NCBI GenBank assembly: GCA_028281075.1
Contig: JANQKO010000138.1
Location: 1-14,690 of the forward strand
Reading direction: 5' to 3'
Source of the DNA: Alphaproteobacteria bacterium
Lineage (GTDB): Bacteria > Pseudomonadota > Alphaproteobacteria > GCA-2731375
Length of the DNA: 14,690 nucleotides
Below the pieces are notes generated by a model. The model did no database searches. It saw only the letters and a list, made by a program, of their open reading frames with translations, and had not been told where the DNA came from. A program made the translations under genes and the position numbers. Below, in pieces: positions 1 through 6,976 of the stretch (its first letter is position 1; each line of letters opens with the position of its first letter).

Positions 1-447
1 GCCTCGTGCGATGACTTTGACGACATCGAGGCCTGGGGCAAGTCTCACCTGGGCTTTCTGCGCCGTTTCCTGCCGTTTGAGTATGGCGTGCCCAGTGGGC
101 GCTGGCTCAACATCCTGATGAACCGCATCGACCCGGAGCTGTTCTCGGCCTGCTTCATGGCCTGGGCCTGCACCTTGCGCGACGATGCGCCCGATCTCAT
201 CGCTCTGGACGGCAAGACCTCGCGGCGCAGCCACAACCGCTCTGCCGGCAAGGCCGCGCTGCATCTGGTCTCGGCCTTCGCAACCAGCGAGAAACTGGTG
301 CTCAGTCAGGAGGTGGTGGCGGACAAGTCGAGCGAGACCAACGCGATCCCGGCACTACTGGAGCGTCTGGCCGAAGCCGGGGCCTTGGCCGGATGGCCAT
401 GCCGCGCGGTCACGCGCATGGTGGCCAAGACGCGGCAAACCGGATAA
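1..447 (+). pseudogene. ISAs1-family transposase fragment (partial, 3'-disrupted)
   Basis: The reading frame is open from the first base and ends at TAA 445-447, about 148 codons. It carries the ISAs1-type block with IALDGKTSRRSHNR (first catalytic Asp in DGK), then KAALHLVSAFA and ETNAIPALLERL. Intact ISAs1 transposases run to about 370 residues. After the 'GALAG' stretch near base 393 the family similarity stops and is replaced by an unrelated tail ending KTRQTG. The part that should carry the second Asp and the Glu of the DDE triad is absent in all three forward frames. The start lies left of the window. I read it as a dead IS remnant at the border of the glycan locus. The family call is from pattern recognition; loss of function is inferred from the missing C-terminal half. 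Confidence 0.85.
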
Positions 448-465
448 ACCGGACGCCGATCCGGT
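439..465. repeat. Short inverted repeat at the transposase breakpoint
   Basis: ACCGGAT (439-445) and ATCCGGT (459-465) are perfect inverted copies separated by 13 bases, and the left arm overlaps the TAA stop of the transposase remnant. A 9-base near-direct repeat, AAACCGGAT then AAACCGGAC (437-454), overlaps it. It could be a small transcript hairpin or debris from the rearrangement that truncated the IS. There is no T-run, so it is not a convincing terminator. Confidence 0.35.
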
Positions 466-489
466 GATGCAGCGAAGCAAGGCCCAGGA

Positions 490-1122
490 ATGACGAGCGC
501 GCAGCTTTCGACATGGCAGAGCGACTTCGGCACGGCGTGGATGGCGCGCGGGAGTGTCTCGGAAACGGCCATTGACAACCGGCGCCGCGCGCTGACGACG
601 GCGCTGCGCGCGGTTCCGCGACCCGTCGGGTCGGTGCTCGAGGTCGGCGCCGGCTACGGCGCCAATCTGATCGCGTTGCGCGGCGTTCTGGACGCCGAGC
701 TGTTCGCGCTGGAGCCCAACGAAACGGGGCGGGACGGGATTGTGAGCAACGTTCTCGATCCGGACCATATGGTTGACGGCTCGGCCACCGGTATCGCGGC
801 GGGCGACGGCAAATTCGATCTTGTCTTTACCTGCGCCGTCCTCATTCACGTCGATCCGGCCGACCTGCTTTCGGCGTGCCGCGAGATTCACAGGGTCGCG
901 GGAAGATACATTCTGACGATGGAGTATTTTGCCAAGGAGCCCGAGTCCAAGGTTTACCGGGGCGTCTCGGATCTGCTCTTCAAGCGCGACTATGGCATGT
1001 TCTGGCTGGATAACTTTGCCGACCTGCGGCCGATCGACTATGGCTTCTTTTGGAAGCCGCTTTCCGGCCTCGATGACATTAACTGGTGGTTATTCGAAAA
1101 GCGCGACGTGCAGGCAAGGTAA
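490..1122 (+). CDS. SAM-dependent methyltransferase, pseudaminic-acid-associated type
   Basis: A 210-residue class I methyltransferase. The SAM-binding motif I is EVGAGYGAN at residues 51-59, an acidic strand end (ALEPNE) follows near 73-78, and a motif IV-like segment FDLVFTCAVLIHV lies at 109-121. The C-terminal half, with YRGVSDLLFKRDYG (157-169), FWLDNF and a final WWLFEKR, matches the family annotated as 'pseudaminic acid biosynthesis-associated methylase' (TIGR03587). Such proteins occur in nonulosonic-acid and flagellin-glycan loci; the methylated substrate is not established to my knowledge. The ATG at 490 has AAGG at 479-482, 7 nt upstream. It sits 43 nt after the IS remnant, so its original upstream neighbours may have been lost. 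The fold is certain; the substrate is not. Confidence 0.85.
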   Translation: MTSAQLSTWQSDFGTAWMARGSVSETAIDNRRRALTTALRAVPRPVGSVLEVGAGYGANLIALRGVLDAELFALEPNETGRDGIVSNVLDPDHMVDGSATGIAAGDGKFDLVFTCAVLIHVDPADLLSACREIHRVAGRYILTMEYFAKEPESKVYRGVSDLLFKRDYGMFWLDNFADLRPIDYGFFWKPLSGLDDINWWLFEKRDVQAR

Positions 1123-1142
1123 CGCGACGTTAAGTCCCGGTT

Positions 1143-1162
1143 CCGGAAATCGTATATTCCGG
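1143..1162. repeat. Inverted repeat in the gap after the methyltransferase gene
   Basis: CCGGAA (1143-1148) and TTCCGG (1157-1162) form a perfect 6-bp inverted repeat around an 8-base AT-rich centre, 21 nt after the methyltransferase stop. It could be a weak 3' hairpin or a protein-binding site. No U-tract follows, so I do not call it an intrinsic terminator. Confidence 0.3.
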
Positions 1163-1245
1163 CGTAATTCTCGCCCGTCGTGGCGCGGCGTTCTGCCCGT
1201 TTCCCGAACCGGCGCGCCCGTGCCATCGAATCTTAATCTCTCGCG

Positions 1246-1258
1246 GGTCAAGTTGACC
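1246..1258. promoter_or_regulatory. 13-bp perfect palindrome (candidate operator / -35 region)
   Basis: GGTCAA-G-TTGACC at 1246-1258 is a perfect 6+1+6 inverted repeat in the 226-nt gap before the GT2 gene, about 90 nt upstream of its ATG. The right arm, TTGACC at 1253-1258, also resembles a sigma-70 -35 element. No good -10 is visible 16-18 nt downstream. An operator overlapping a promoter for the GT2/UPF0104 pair is a reasonable guess; no regulator is identified. Confidence 0.35.
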
Positions 1259-1348
1259 GTCGGCCGTGCCGGGTGTGACCCATTGCATTGCGGATGCCGG
1301 GCGCTTGGGGTAACAGGTGCGGGCCGGAGCGGGATTTGAGGATTGGCG

Positions 1349-2371
1349 ATGAACGATCTGACGGACAGCCGGCGGACGGCGGTGGTGGCCGAGGCGCCGC
1401 CGCCGCAGGTCAGCGCCGTGGTGCCGGTCTATAACGAGGTCGAGAATGTCGCCGACCTCCTGGCCGAGATCCATGCCAGCCTCACCGGCTTCGGCCGCCG
1501 CTTCGAGATCATCATCGTCGACGACGGCTCCAGCGACGGCACCCAGGCCGCGATCCAGGATTGCGCCGGCCGCTATCCCGAGCTGCGGCCGGTGTTCCTG
1601 GCCCGCAACTACGGTCAGAGCACGGCCATGCAGGCCGGCTTCGACCATGCCGGCGGCGAGGTCGTGGTCACGCTCGACGGCGACCTGCAGAACGACCCCG
1701 CCGACATTCCGCGCCTGGTCGAGATGCTGGAGCGCGAAGACGTCGACCTGGTCTCGGGCTGGCGGCGCGACCGGCATGACGACTTCCTGCGTGTGCGCCT
1801 GTCGCGGATCGCCAACCGGCTGATCTCGCGCATGACGCATGTCCCGCTGCACGATTACGGCTGTACGCTGAAGGCCTACCGGCGCGACATCCTCGACCAG
1901 ATCACGGTCTCCGGCGAACTGCACCGCTTCATCCCGGCGCTGATGGCCCAGGTCGGCGCCGAGGTGCGCGAGGTCGTGGTCAATCATCGGCCGCGCACCC
2001 GCGGGCAGTCGAAATACAGCCTCGACCGCACGCTGCGTGTCGCGCTCGACCTGATCCTGATGGTGTTCCTGCGCAAGTATATCCAGCGGCCGCTGCATTT
2101 CTTCGGCGCGCTCGGGGTCATTCTGGGCACGGCCGGCATGGCGATCTGCCTCTATCTGGTGATGCTCAAGCTCGGCTACGACCAGAGCATCGGCAACCGG
2201 CCGCTGCTGACGCTCGGCGTGTCGCTGACCGTCAGCGCGCTGATCCTGGTCGTCCAGGGCCTGATCGGCGAGCTGATCGTGCGCCTGCTGCATCAGTCCG
2301 ACAACCAGCCGCAATACCGCGTCCGGCTCGACCGCAAGAACACGCGATCGGCGGCGCCCGGCGACGCCTGA
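1349..2371 (+). CDS. Family 2 glycosyltransferase, polyprenyl-phosphate sugar (GtrB/ArnC/DPM1-like)
   Basis: A 340-residue membrane-anchored GT-A enzyme, expected to transfer a sugar from a nucleotide donor to a polyprenyl phosphate on the cytoplasmic face. Visible features are the N-terminal VSAVVPVYNE (21-30), IIIVDDGSSDGT (54-65), the metal-binding DGD in TLDGDLQNDP (110-112), GWRR (137-140) and the acceptor-side GQSKYSLDRTLR (219-230). Two predicted membrane helices follow at about 250-273 and 286-312, the usual topology of GtrB/ArnC relatives. I chose ATG 1349 because GAGGA (1338-1342) lies 6 nt upstream; a TTG two codons earlier is less likely. It precedes the UPF0104 gene on the same strand and probably shares its transcript. 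The sugar transferred cannot be read from the sequence. Confidence 0.9.
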   Translation: MNDLTDSRRTAVVAEAPPPQVSAVVPVYNEVENVADLLAEIHASLTGFGRRFEIIIVDDGSSDGTQAAIQDCAGRYPELRPVFLARNYGQSTAMQAGFDHAGGEVVVTLDGDLQNDPADIPRLVEMLEREDVDLVSGWRRDRHDDFLRVRLSRIANRLISRMTHVPLHDYGCTLKAYRRDILDQITVSGELHRFIPALMAQVGAEVREVVVNHRPRTRGQSKYSLDRTLRVALDLILMVFLRKYIQRPLHFFGALGVILGTAGMAICLYLVMLKLGYDQSIGNRPLLTLGVSLTVSALILVVQGLIGELIVRLLHQSDNQPQYRVRLDRKNTRSAAPGDA

Positions 2372-2429
2372 GCGGCCGTCCGGGAATGGCCTCGCCGGCC
2401 CGCGCCCCGGTCCCGCCGCGGCCGCCCGC

Positions 2430-3404
2430 ATGACCCGCCGGCAGGCCGTCACCACGCTGCTGTCGCTCGCCATCACCGGCGGCGTGCTCTACCTCCTGCT
2501 GACCGACCGGGTGCTGGCCGATCTCGGCGCGCTGCTGCCCCGGGTCGATCTGCGGTACGTCGCCGCCGCGCTCTGCGTCGGCCCGGTCATCCAGTATCTC
2601 CGGGCCTGGCGGTTCAGCCGCCTGCTCTGGCCGGCGGACGCCGGCGGCGGCCGGCCGTCGCTGGCCATGTACCGGGTCTCGACCTTCCTCCTGCTGTTCA
2701 ACTATCTGCTGCCGTTCCGCGCCGGCGAGCTGTCGTTCCCGCTGCTCGTGAAGCAGCGTTTCGGCGTCGACCTGACCGCCAGTGTCGGCGTGCTGGTTGT
2801 CTCGCGCGTGCTGGACCTGCTGGTGATCGTCGCGACCTGCGCCATCGCCGCGGCGGTCGTCATCGTCGACCGGCCGGCCCTGGCCCGGCTCGGCCTGGCG
2901 GTCGCCGTCCTGGCCGTCGCGGGACTGGCGCTGACGCCGTGGGTCGCCGGCGTCTCGCGGCGTTTCCTGCCGCCGCTGGCCGGCCGTTGGACGAAGCCGG
3001 CGGCCCTGCTCGAACGGCTGCTGCGGGGGCTGCACGGCATCGCCCGGCCGGGCCAGTATCTGCCGGTCCTCGCGCTCTCGGTGGCGATCTGGCTGCTGCA
3101 GTTCGTGATCTGTCTGTTCTGCCTGCGCGCCGTGGTCGGCGACGCCGGCTACTGGCAGGGCATGTTCGCCGGCGCCTCGGCGCTGCTGGCCTGGTCGCTG
3201 CCGATCAACGGCGTCGCCGGCGTCGGGCCGGTCCAGGCCGCCTGGGCCTTCGCGGCGCAGCTCGGCGGCATCGACTGGAGCGCCGGCATCGCCAGCGCCC
3301 TGCTGTTCAGCGGCGTCGGCCTGGTCGCCATCGTCCTGCTGTCGCTGCTTGTGCTGATCGCGGACGACTGGCTGGGGCTGGGCCGCGCCCGGCCGACGGC
3401 CTGA
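2430..3404 (+). CDS. UPF0104 / LPG-synthase-TM family integral membrane protein
   Basis: A 324-residue protein with about 8 hydrophobic segments (roughly 5-23, 42-56, 83-95, 115-145, 153-172, 210-232, 246-262, 286-310). It carries the family signature NYLLPFRAGEL (91-101) followed by a conserved Arg/Asp segment, SRVLDLL (125-131), and the late loop LPINGVAGVGPVQ (257-269). This matches the lysylphosphatidylglycerol synthase TM domain family (PF03706), without the cytosolic synthase domain of MprF. Stand-alone members often lie beside polyprenyl-phosphate GT2 genes and are suspected of handling or flipping lipid-linked substrates; that role is inference. ATG 2430 starts 58 nt after the GT2 stop, and no strong Shine-Dalgarno is visible. 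Its stop abuts the stop of the opposing SDR gene. Confidence 0.85.
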   Translation: MTRRQAVTTLLSLAITGGVLYLLLTDRVLADLGALLPRVDLRYVAAALCVGPVIQYLRAWRFSRLLWPADAGGGRPSLAMYRVSTFLLLFNYLLPFRAGELSFPLLVKQRFGVDLTASVGVLVVSRVLDLLVIVATCAIAAAVVIVDRPALARLGLAVAVLAVAGLALTPWVAGVSRRFLPPLAGRWTKPAALLERLLRGLHGIARPGQYLPVLALSVAIWLLQFVICLFCLRAVVGDAGYWQGMFAGASALLAWSLPINGVAGVGPVQAAWAFAAQLGGIDWSAGIASALLFSGVGLVAIVLLSLLVLIADDWLGLGRARPTA

Positions 3405-4292
3405 TCAACCGCCGGCCGCGAGGAACGCGTCGGTCTCGTCGAAGGTCAGGCCGGGCGGCGGCGGCAGGGCCGCCAGCCGCCGGTCGTCCTTGTAGAGGAA
3501 GGTGGTGATCTTCTCGCCCAGGCCCTTCAGCGGCGTGTGCCGCGCCAGCTTTCCGGCGGCCAGCATCGGGCCGGCCGGCAGCGGCAGGGGCAGCCGGAAC
3601 CCGCCGCGCTGCCGCTCCAGCCGCTTCAGGAAGGCGTTCAGGGCGATGCCGCCGGGGCGATAGAGCGCGACCGTGCCGACCGGCGCCGGGGCCGCCAGCA
3701 CGCCGCGGACGCCGCGGTCGAGGTCGGCCAGCGCCACCGGATAGACCCGTGGCGCGCCCAGCACGAAACGCACCGCCAGCGGCAGCCTGTCGACCAGGCC
3801 GACCAGCATCTTGAAGGCGGTCCGCGGCGGCTCGCTGATCACCAGGCCGCAGACCAGCACGTTGCCGCCCAGCGACCGCACCCGTTCCTCGACCCGGTAC
3901 TTGGACCGGCCGTAGGCGCCGGGCGCCTGGGCGCCGGCGGCGACCGAGGACATGAAATAGAGCTTCCCGGCCGTGTCCATCGCCGCGGCGACGTTGTCCA
4001 GCATTGTGATGTTGCGATCCGTCGCGGTGTCGGTGTCGCCGCCGCGCGCCCAGGCCAGGTGCAGCACCGCGTCGGCCGCCCGCACGGCCGCGGCCGCCCG
4101 CGCCGGCAGGGGCGCCGTCAGATCGGCGGCCAGATAGGCGAGCCGGCCGTCGTCCGCCGGCAGCGTCGACGGGTCGCAGCGGGGTGACATCAGGCCCAGC
4201 ACCGGTCCGGCGCCGCCGGCCAGCAGGCCCCGGATCAGCGACTGCGCCAGCGGGGCGTTGGCGCCGGTCACGACAAGCCGGTGCTCAGCCAT
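3405..4292 (-). CDS. NAD(P)-dependent sugar epimerase/dehydratase (extended SDR)
   Basis: A 295-residue Rossmann-fold protein. The N-terminal VVTGANAPLAQSL (7-19) is a variant of the TGxxGxxG nucleotide loop with the middle glycine positions altered. AADLTAPL (55-62) holds the Asp that contacts the adenine. The catalytic Ser is in FMSSVA (113-118), and YGRSK (127-131) supplies the Tyr/Lys pair. The length suits an epimerase, reductase or dehydratase acting on an activated sugar. ATG 4292 overlaps the end of the upstream GMC oxidoreductase gene by 8 nt, so the two are probably translationally coupled and may act in sequence. Its TGA lies immediately beside the TGA of the convergent UPF0104 gene. 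The substrate is unknown. Confidence 0.85.
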   Translation of the reverse strand: MAEHRLVVTGANAPLAQSLIRGLLAGGAGPVLGLMSPRCDPSTLPADDGRLAYLAADLTAPLPARAAAAVRAADAVLHLAWARGGDTDTATDRNITMLDNVAAAMDTAGKLYFMSSVAAGAQAPGAYGRSKYRVEERVRSLGGNVLVCGLVISEPPRTAFKMLVGLVDRLPLAVRFVLGAPRVYPVALADLDRGVRGVLAAPAPVGTVALYRPGGIALNAFLKRLERQRGGFRLPLPLPAGPMLAAGKLARHTPLKGLGEKITTFLYKDDRRLAALPPPPGLTFDETDAFLAAGG

Positions 4293-5787
4293 CCATCACC
4301 TCGGTCACGATGCGCGCGGCGTTGGCCATGATGGTGAAGGTCAGCGGCTGGGCCGGGCTGTTGGCGAACAGGGCGGAATCGATCACGTGCACGTTCGGCG
4401 CCAGCTCGCCGTTGCGGCTCGCCGGCAGCGCGCTGCTGCCGGGGTCCAGGCCGCCGGCATAGTGCGAACTGGTCGACGACAGCATGGCCGGGAACGGCGG
4501 CACGATGAACGGCGACCGCGCCAGCGCCCGGCGCAACAGCCGCCGCGCCCGGTTCAGCGTCGCGGCCGACCGGCCGGGCCGCACCGGCGTGAAGGCCGGG
4601 TCCCCGTCGCCGTTCAGCTCCAGGCCGAAACGGGGCGACACGCCGCCGTCGATATAGAGCTTGGTCAGCAATACATGCGCCTTCAGCGCGCCGGCCAGAT
4701 ACCTGGTCAGGCGCCAGAAGCTGGCCGGCGCGTAGAAGCGCACGAGATAGTCCGGCACCGGCGCGATATGGGCCTGGGCGTAGACCTCGTCCTCGCCGCC
4801 CGGCGGGAAGCCGACCACGGCGTTGGCGATGGCCACGTAGGACGCCAGGTCCCGGTCCAGCCGGCGGCCGAGATAGAAGATCGGAAAGACGTAGAGGTCG
4901 TTGTCGACGAACTGCAGCCGGGTGCCGGAATCGGCGAAGCTGCGCAGCGCGATCTCGCACGAGCCGATGCAGCCGGCGGCGCAGAACACCTTGTCGAAGC
5001 CGCCATGGCGACCGGCCGTGGTGGTCACGGCGACGCCGCCGCCGCTTTCGCCGGCCAGGCGGTCGACCTTCTCCGTGATCCGTCGATAGCCGGTGTCCAG
5101 GCCGCGGCGGTGCAGGCCGGCATGGCCGTTGAAGATGGCGCCGCGGAAGCAGCCGTAGAAGCAGCCGCCGCAATTCACGCAGGCATGCGGCTGGTCGGGC
5201 CGGGTTTCGATGCCGAGCCGGTTCAGGCCGGAGATCACGCCGCCGCCTCGCGCGGTGGTCTCGACCAGCCGCTCGCACAGCGCCGTCGCCGCGATCGGCG
5301 GCCGTGTCACGTAGCCGTCGCCGAAATAGCCGTCGATGCTGTCGTCGCGGCCGGCGACGCCGACATCCTCGGCGATGCGGCGATAGTAGGGTGCCAGGTC
5401 CCGCCGCGACACCGGCCAGCCGGCCAGGTCGCGGTCGGTGAACGGGAACAGCGACGCGCTCCAGTAGTTGGTCAGGCCGCCCGGCTCGCGGCTGTGCCAG
5501 AACGCGCGCTTCACGCCGCTGTCATGCCGGGGCACCAGCTTGCCGTAGTTGGTCTTCGGCGGCGGGAACTTGGCGCCGACCTGGGCCTTGACCGCGGCGT
5601 GTACCCGGTCGTAATCGTCCGGCGTCCAGTCGCGATGGTCGATACCGTCGAGGCGCGCCGCCATGGGCGCCGGCGCCACCTCGCCGTCCCGGTCGAAGAC
5701 CGTGACGGCGCAATCCGGCCAGCGCGCGCGCAATGTCGAAATCGCCGCGAACGCCGCCGCGCCCGAGCCGATCACAGCCACCTTCAT
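4285..5787 (-). CDS. GMC-type FAD-dependent oxidoreductase with a CxxCxxCxxxC motif
   Basis: A 500-residue flavoprotein. The FAD-binding loop VAVIGSGAAAFAA is at 3-15 and an acidic strand end, TVFDRD, at 29-34. The middle segment WHSREPGGLTNYWS (97-110) is typical of polysaccharide-locus GMC relatives. The C-terminal GMC domain has HYAGG (catalytic-type His442) and a late FAD-contact segment PLTFTIMANAARI (481-493). The second active-site position, usually His or Asn before Pro, appears to be Gln480. Cys203, 206, 209 and 213 form a CxxCxxCxxxC cluster that could bind a metal or iron-sulfur centre. ATG 5787 was chosen because the Rossmann strand begins right there; the frame stays open further upstream, but that part looks non-coding. 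It is followed by the overlapping SDR gene. A sugar or lipid-linked sugar alcohol oxidation is plausible; the exact substrate is unknown. Confidence 0.85.
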   Translation of the reverse strand: MKVAVIGSGAAAFAAISTLRARWPDCAVTVFDRDGEVAPAPMAARLDGIDHRDWTPDDYDRVHAAVKAQVGAKFPPPKTNYGKLVPRHDSGVKRAFWHSREPGGLTNYWSASLFPFTDRDLAGWPVSRRDLAPYYRRIAEDVGVAGRDDSIDGYFGDGYVTRPPIAATALCERLVETTARGGGVISGLNRLGIETRPDQPHACVNCGGCFYGCFRGAIFNGHAGLHRRGLDTGYRRITEKVDRLAGESGGGVAVTTTAGRHGGFDKVFCAAGCIGSCEIALRSFADSGTRLQFVDNDLYVFPIFYLGRRLDRDLASYVAIANAVVGFPPGGEDEVYAQAHIAPVPDYLVRFYAPASFWRLTRYLAGALKAHVLLTKLYIDGGVSPRFGLELNGDGDPAFTPVRPGRSAATLNRARRLLRRALARSPFIVPPFPAMLSSTSSHYAGGLDPGSSALPASRNGELAPNVHVIDSALFANSPAQPLTFTIMANAARIVTEVMDG

Positions 5788-5955
5788 GTCTTGCCGATCC
5801 GTTCCGGCAGGCGTTGCAAGCTCTGTCGCATCGCACCTAATGCACATCGGCCCGCGGGTCAAACCCGAACCCCATGCTGGCGAGCCTGCAACGAATATGT
5901 AAATGTCCGGTTTCGGTGGCGCGTGGATGGGCGCGCCGCCGCGGGGCGGGTATGG
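5788..5955. promoter_or_regulatory. Divergent intergenic region between the GMC and SGNH genes
   Basis: This 168-nt gap separates the leftward GMC/SDR pair from the rightward five-gene run, so it should hold both promoters. On the minus strand TTGACC (plus positions 5857-5862) could be a -35, but the -10 at 17-nt spacing is poor (TAGGTG). On the plus strand a TATGTA at 5896-5901 is a possible -10 without a clear -35. A small hairpin, CGGGT-CAA-ACCCG, spans 5855-5867. The assignment rests mainly on gene orientation. Confidence 0.4.
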
Positions 5956-6975
5956 ATGAACTTCCTGAGCTTTCTGGCTTGCCTGGTGCTGCTTGCCATC
6001 AGCGCGGTTGTGCTCCGGGGCGTGCCGTTCTCGGCCGATGTGTTCCGCGCCGGCGACGACGGCGGCCTGCGGCGCCTGGCCGGCCTGCCGATCCATGACC
6101 TGGCCGCGTTGAAGCGGCGGCATGCCGCCGCGTCGCCGCGCTACGACGTCGGCCTGTTCGGCAACAGCCGGGCGGTGCAGGTCGCCGCCGCCGATATCGG
6201 CATCGACGAACGGCGGTTCTTCAACTTCGCGGTGCCGGGCACGACCCTGCGGCAGAGCGTCGAGCTGCTGGAGCTGCTGGTCGCCGACGGCAGCGCGCCC
6301 CGGATCGCCGTGATCAGCGTCGACAACGCGGTGCTGCACTTCCAGTCGCGCCTGGCCTATCCCGGCCTGGTCCGTCGGCTGCCGGCCGCCATCGCCGGTA
6401 TCTGGCGGATCTGGCGCTCGGACGACGGCGGCTGGCTGCTGGCCGCCCGGGCGCTGGTCGACGACGTCAGGACCGGCTGGGCCCAGATCCGGCATGTCTA
6501 CAGCTTCGGCCAGATCTACAATCGCCTGAGCTTCATGTTCCCCGGACTGCTGGCGCCGCGGAACCGCTTCGACCTGACGTTCCGCCGCGACGGCAGCCGG
6601 CCGATGGCGCCGCCCCCGGCGCCGACGGCGCCGACGACACTGCCGCCGGAACGGCCCTTCGTGCTGGCCGAGGCCTATCTCGCGCAGGACCTGCCGCGCC
6701 TGGCCCGCATTCAGGCCAGCGGCGTCACCGTGCTGCTCTACGAGTCGCCGCTCTATCCCGGCGACGCGGTGCAGACGGCCGCCGCCGAGGCGCCGCACGC
6801 CCGGCGGCTGCGCGCGCTCTTCCGGGCGCAGTGCCAGGCGCTGGCGCTGGCCTGCCTGCCCGCGGCGCGGCTGGGCCGGGCCGGGGCCGAACCCTACTGG
6901 CCGGATTGCTGCCACGCGCCGGCGGCGCTGCTGGGGCCGTACCTCGCCGGACTCATCGCCGGCGCGGGCACCTGA
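5956..6975 (+). CDS. Membrane-anchored SGNH-hydrolase-like protein, MBOAT partner
   Basis: A 339-residue protein. One N-terminal hydrophobic helix (2-20) should act as signal anchor and place the rest in the periplasm. The block YDVGLFGNSRAVQ (63-75) is a GDS-like nucleophile motif with Ser71. FFNFAVPGTTLRQ (88-100) is the usual second block, and PDCCH near the C terminus (Asp317, His320) fits the DxxH catalytic pair of SGNH enzymes. A Pro/Ala-rich linker lies around 214-233. Its stop is 1 nt from the start of the MBOAT gene. By analogy with AlgJ/AlgX-AlgI and related pairs, it probably takes part in O-acylation of an exported glycan. ATG 5956 has a GGGGCGGG Shine-Dalgarno-like run at 5943-5950. 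The fold is likely but sequence similarity is low, so the functional call is mostly from motifs and neighbour. Confidence 0.75.
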   Translation: MNFLSFLACLVLLAISAVVLRGVPFSADVFRAGDDGGLRRLAGLPIHDLAALKRRHAAASPRYDVGLFGNSRAVQVAAADIGIDERRFFNFAVPGTTLRQSVELLELLVADGSAPRIAVISVDNAVLHFQSRLAYPGLVRRLPAAIAGIWRIWRSDDGGWLLAARALVDDVRTGWAQIRHVYSFGQIYNRLSFMFPGLLAPRNRFDLTFRRDGSRPMAPPPAPTAPTTLPPERPFVLAEAYLAQDLPRLARIQASGVTVLLYESPLYPGDAVQTAAAEAPHARRLRALFRAQCQALALACLPAARLGRAGAEPYWPDCCHAPAALLGPYLAGLIAGAGT

Positions 6976-6976
6976 C

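Noticed and set aside
1143..1162. Intrinsic terminator after the methyltransferase
   Set aside because: The stem is only 6 bp with an 8-base AT-rich loop and no T-run follows; kept only as an inverted repeat.
1130..2476. 448-codon minus-strand frame over the GT2 gene
   Set aside because: Rich in Asp/Gln/His/Arg in the manner of antisense shadows, and the plus strand encodes a clear GT2.
4258..6975. 905-codon open frame on the plus strand across the GMC gene
   Set aside because: Only its last 339 codons (5956 onward) are coding. The upstream part is Arg/Gly/Ala/Gln-rich shadow sequence opposite the well-supported GMC gene, a side effect of high GC.
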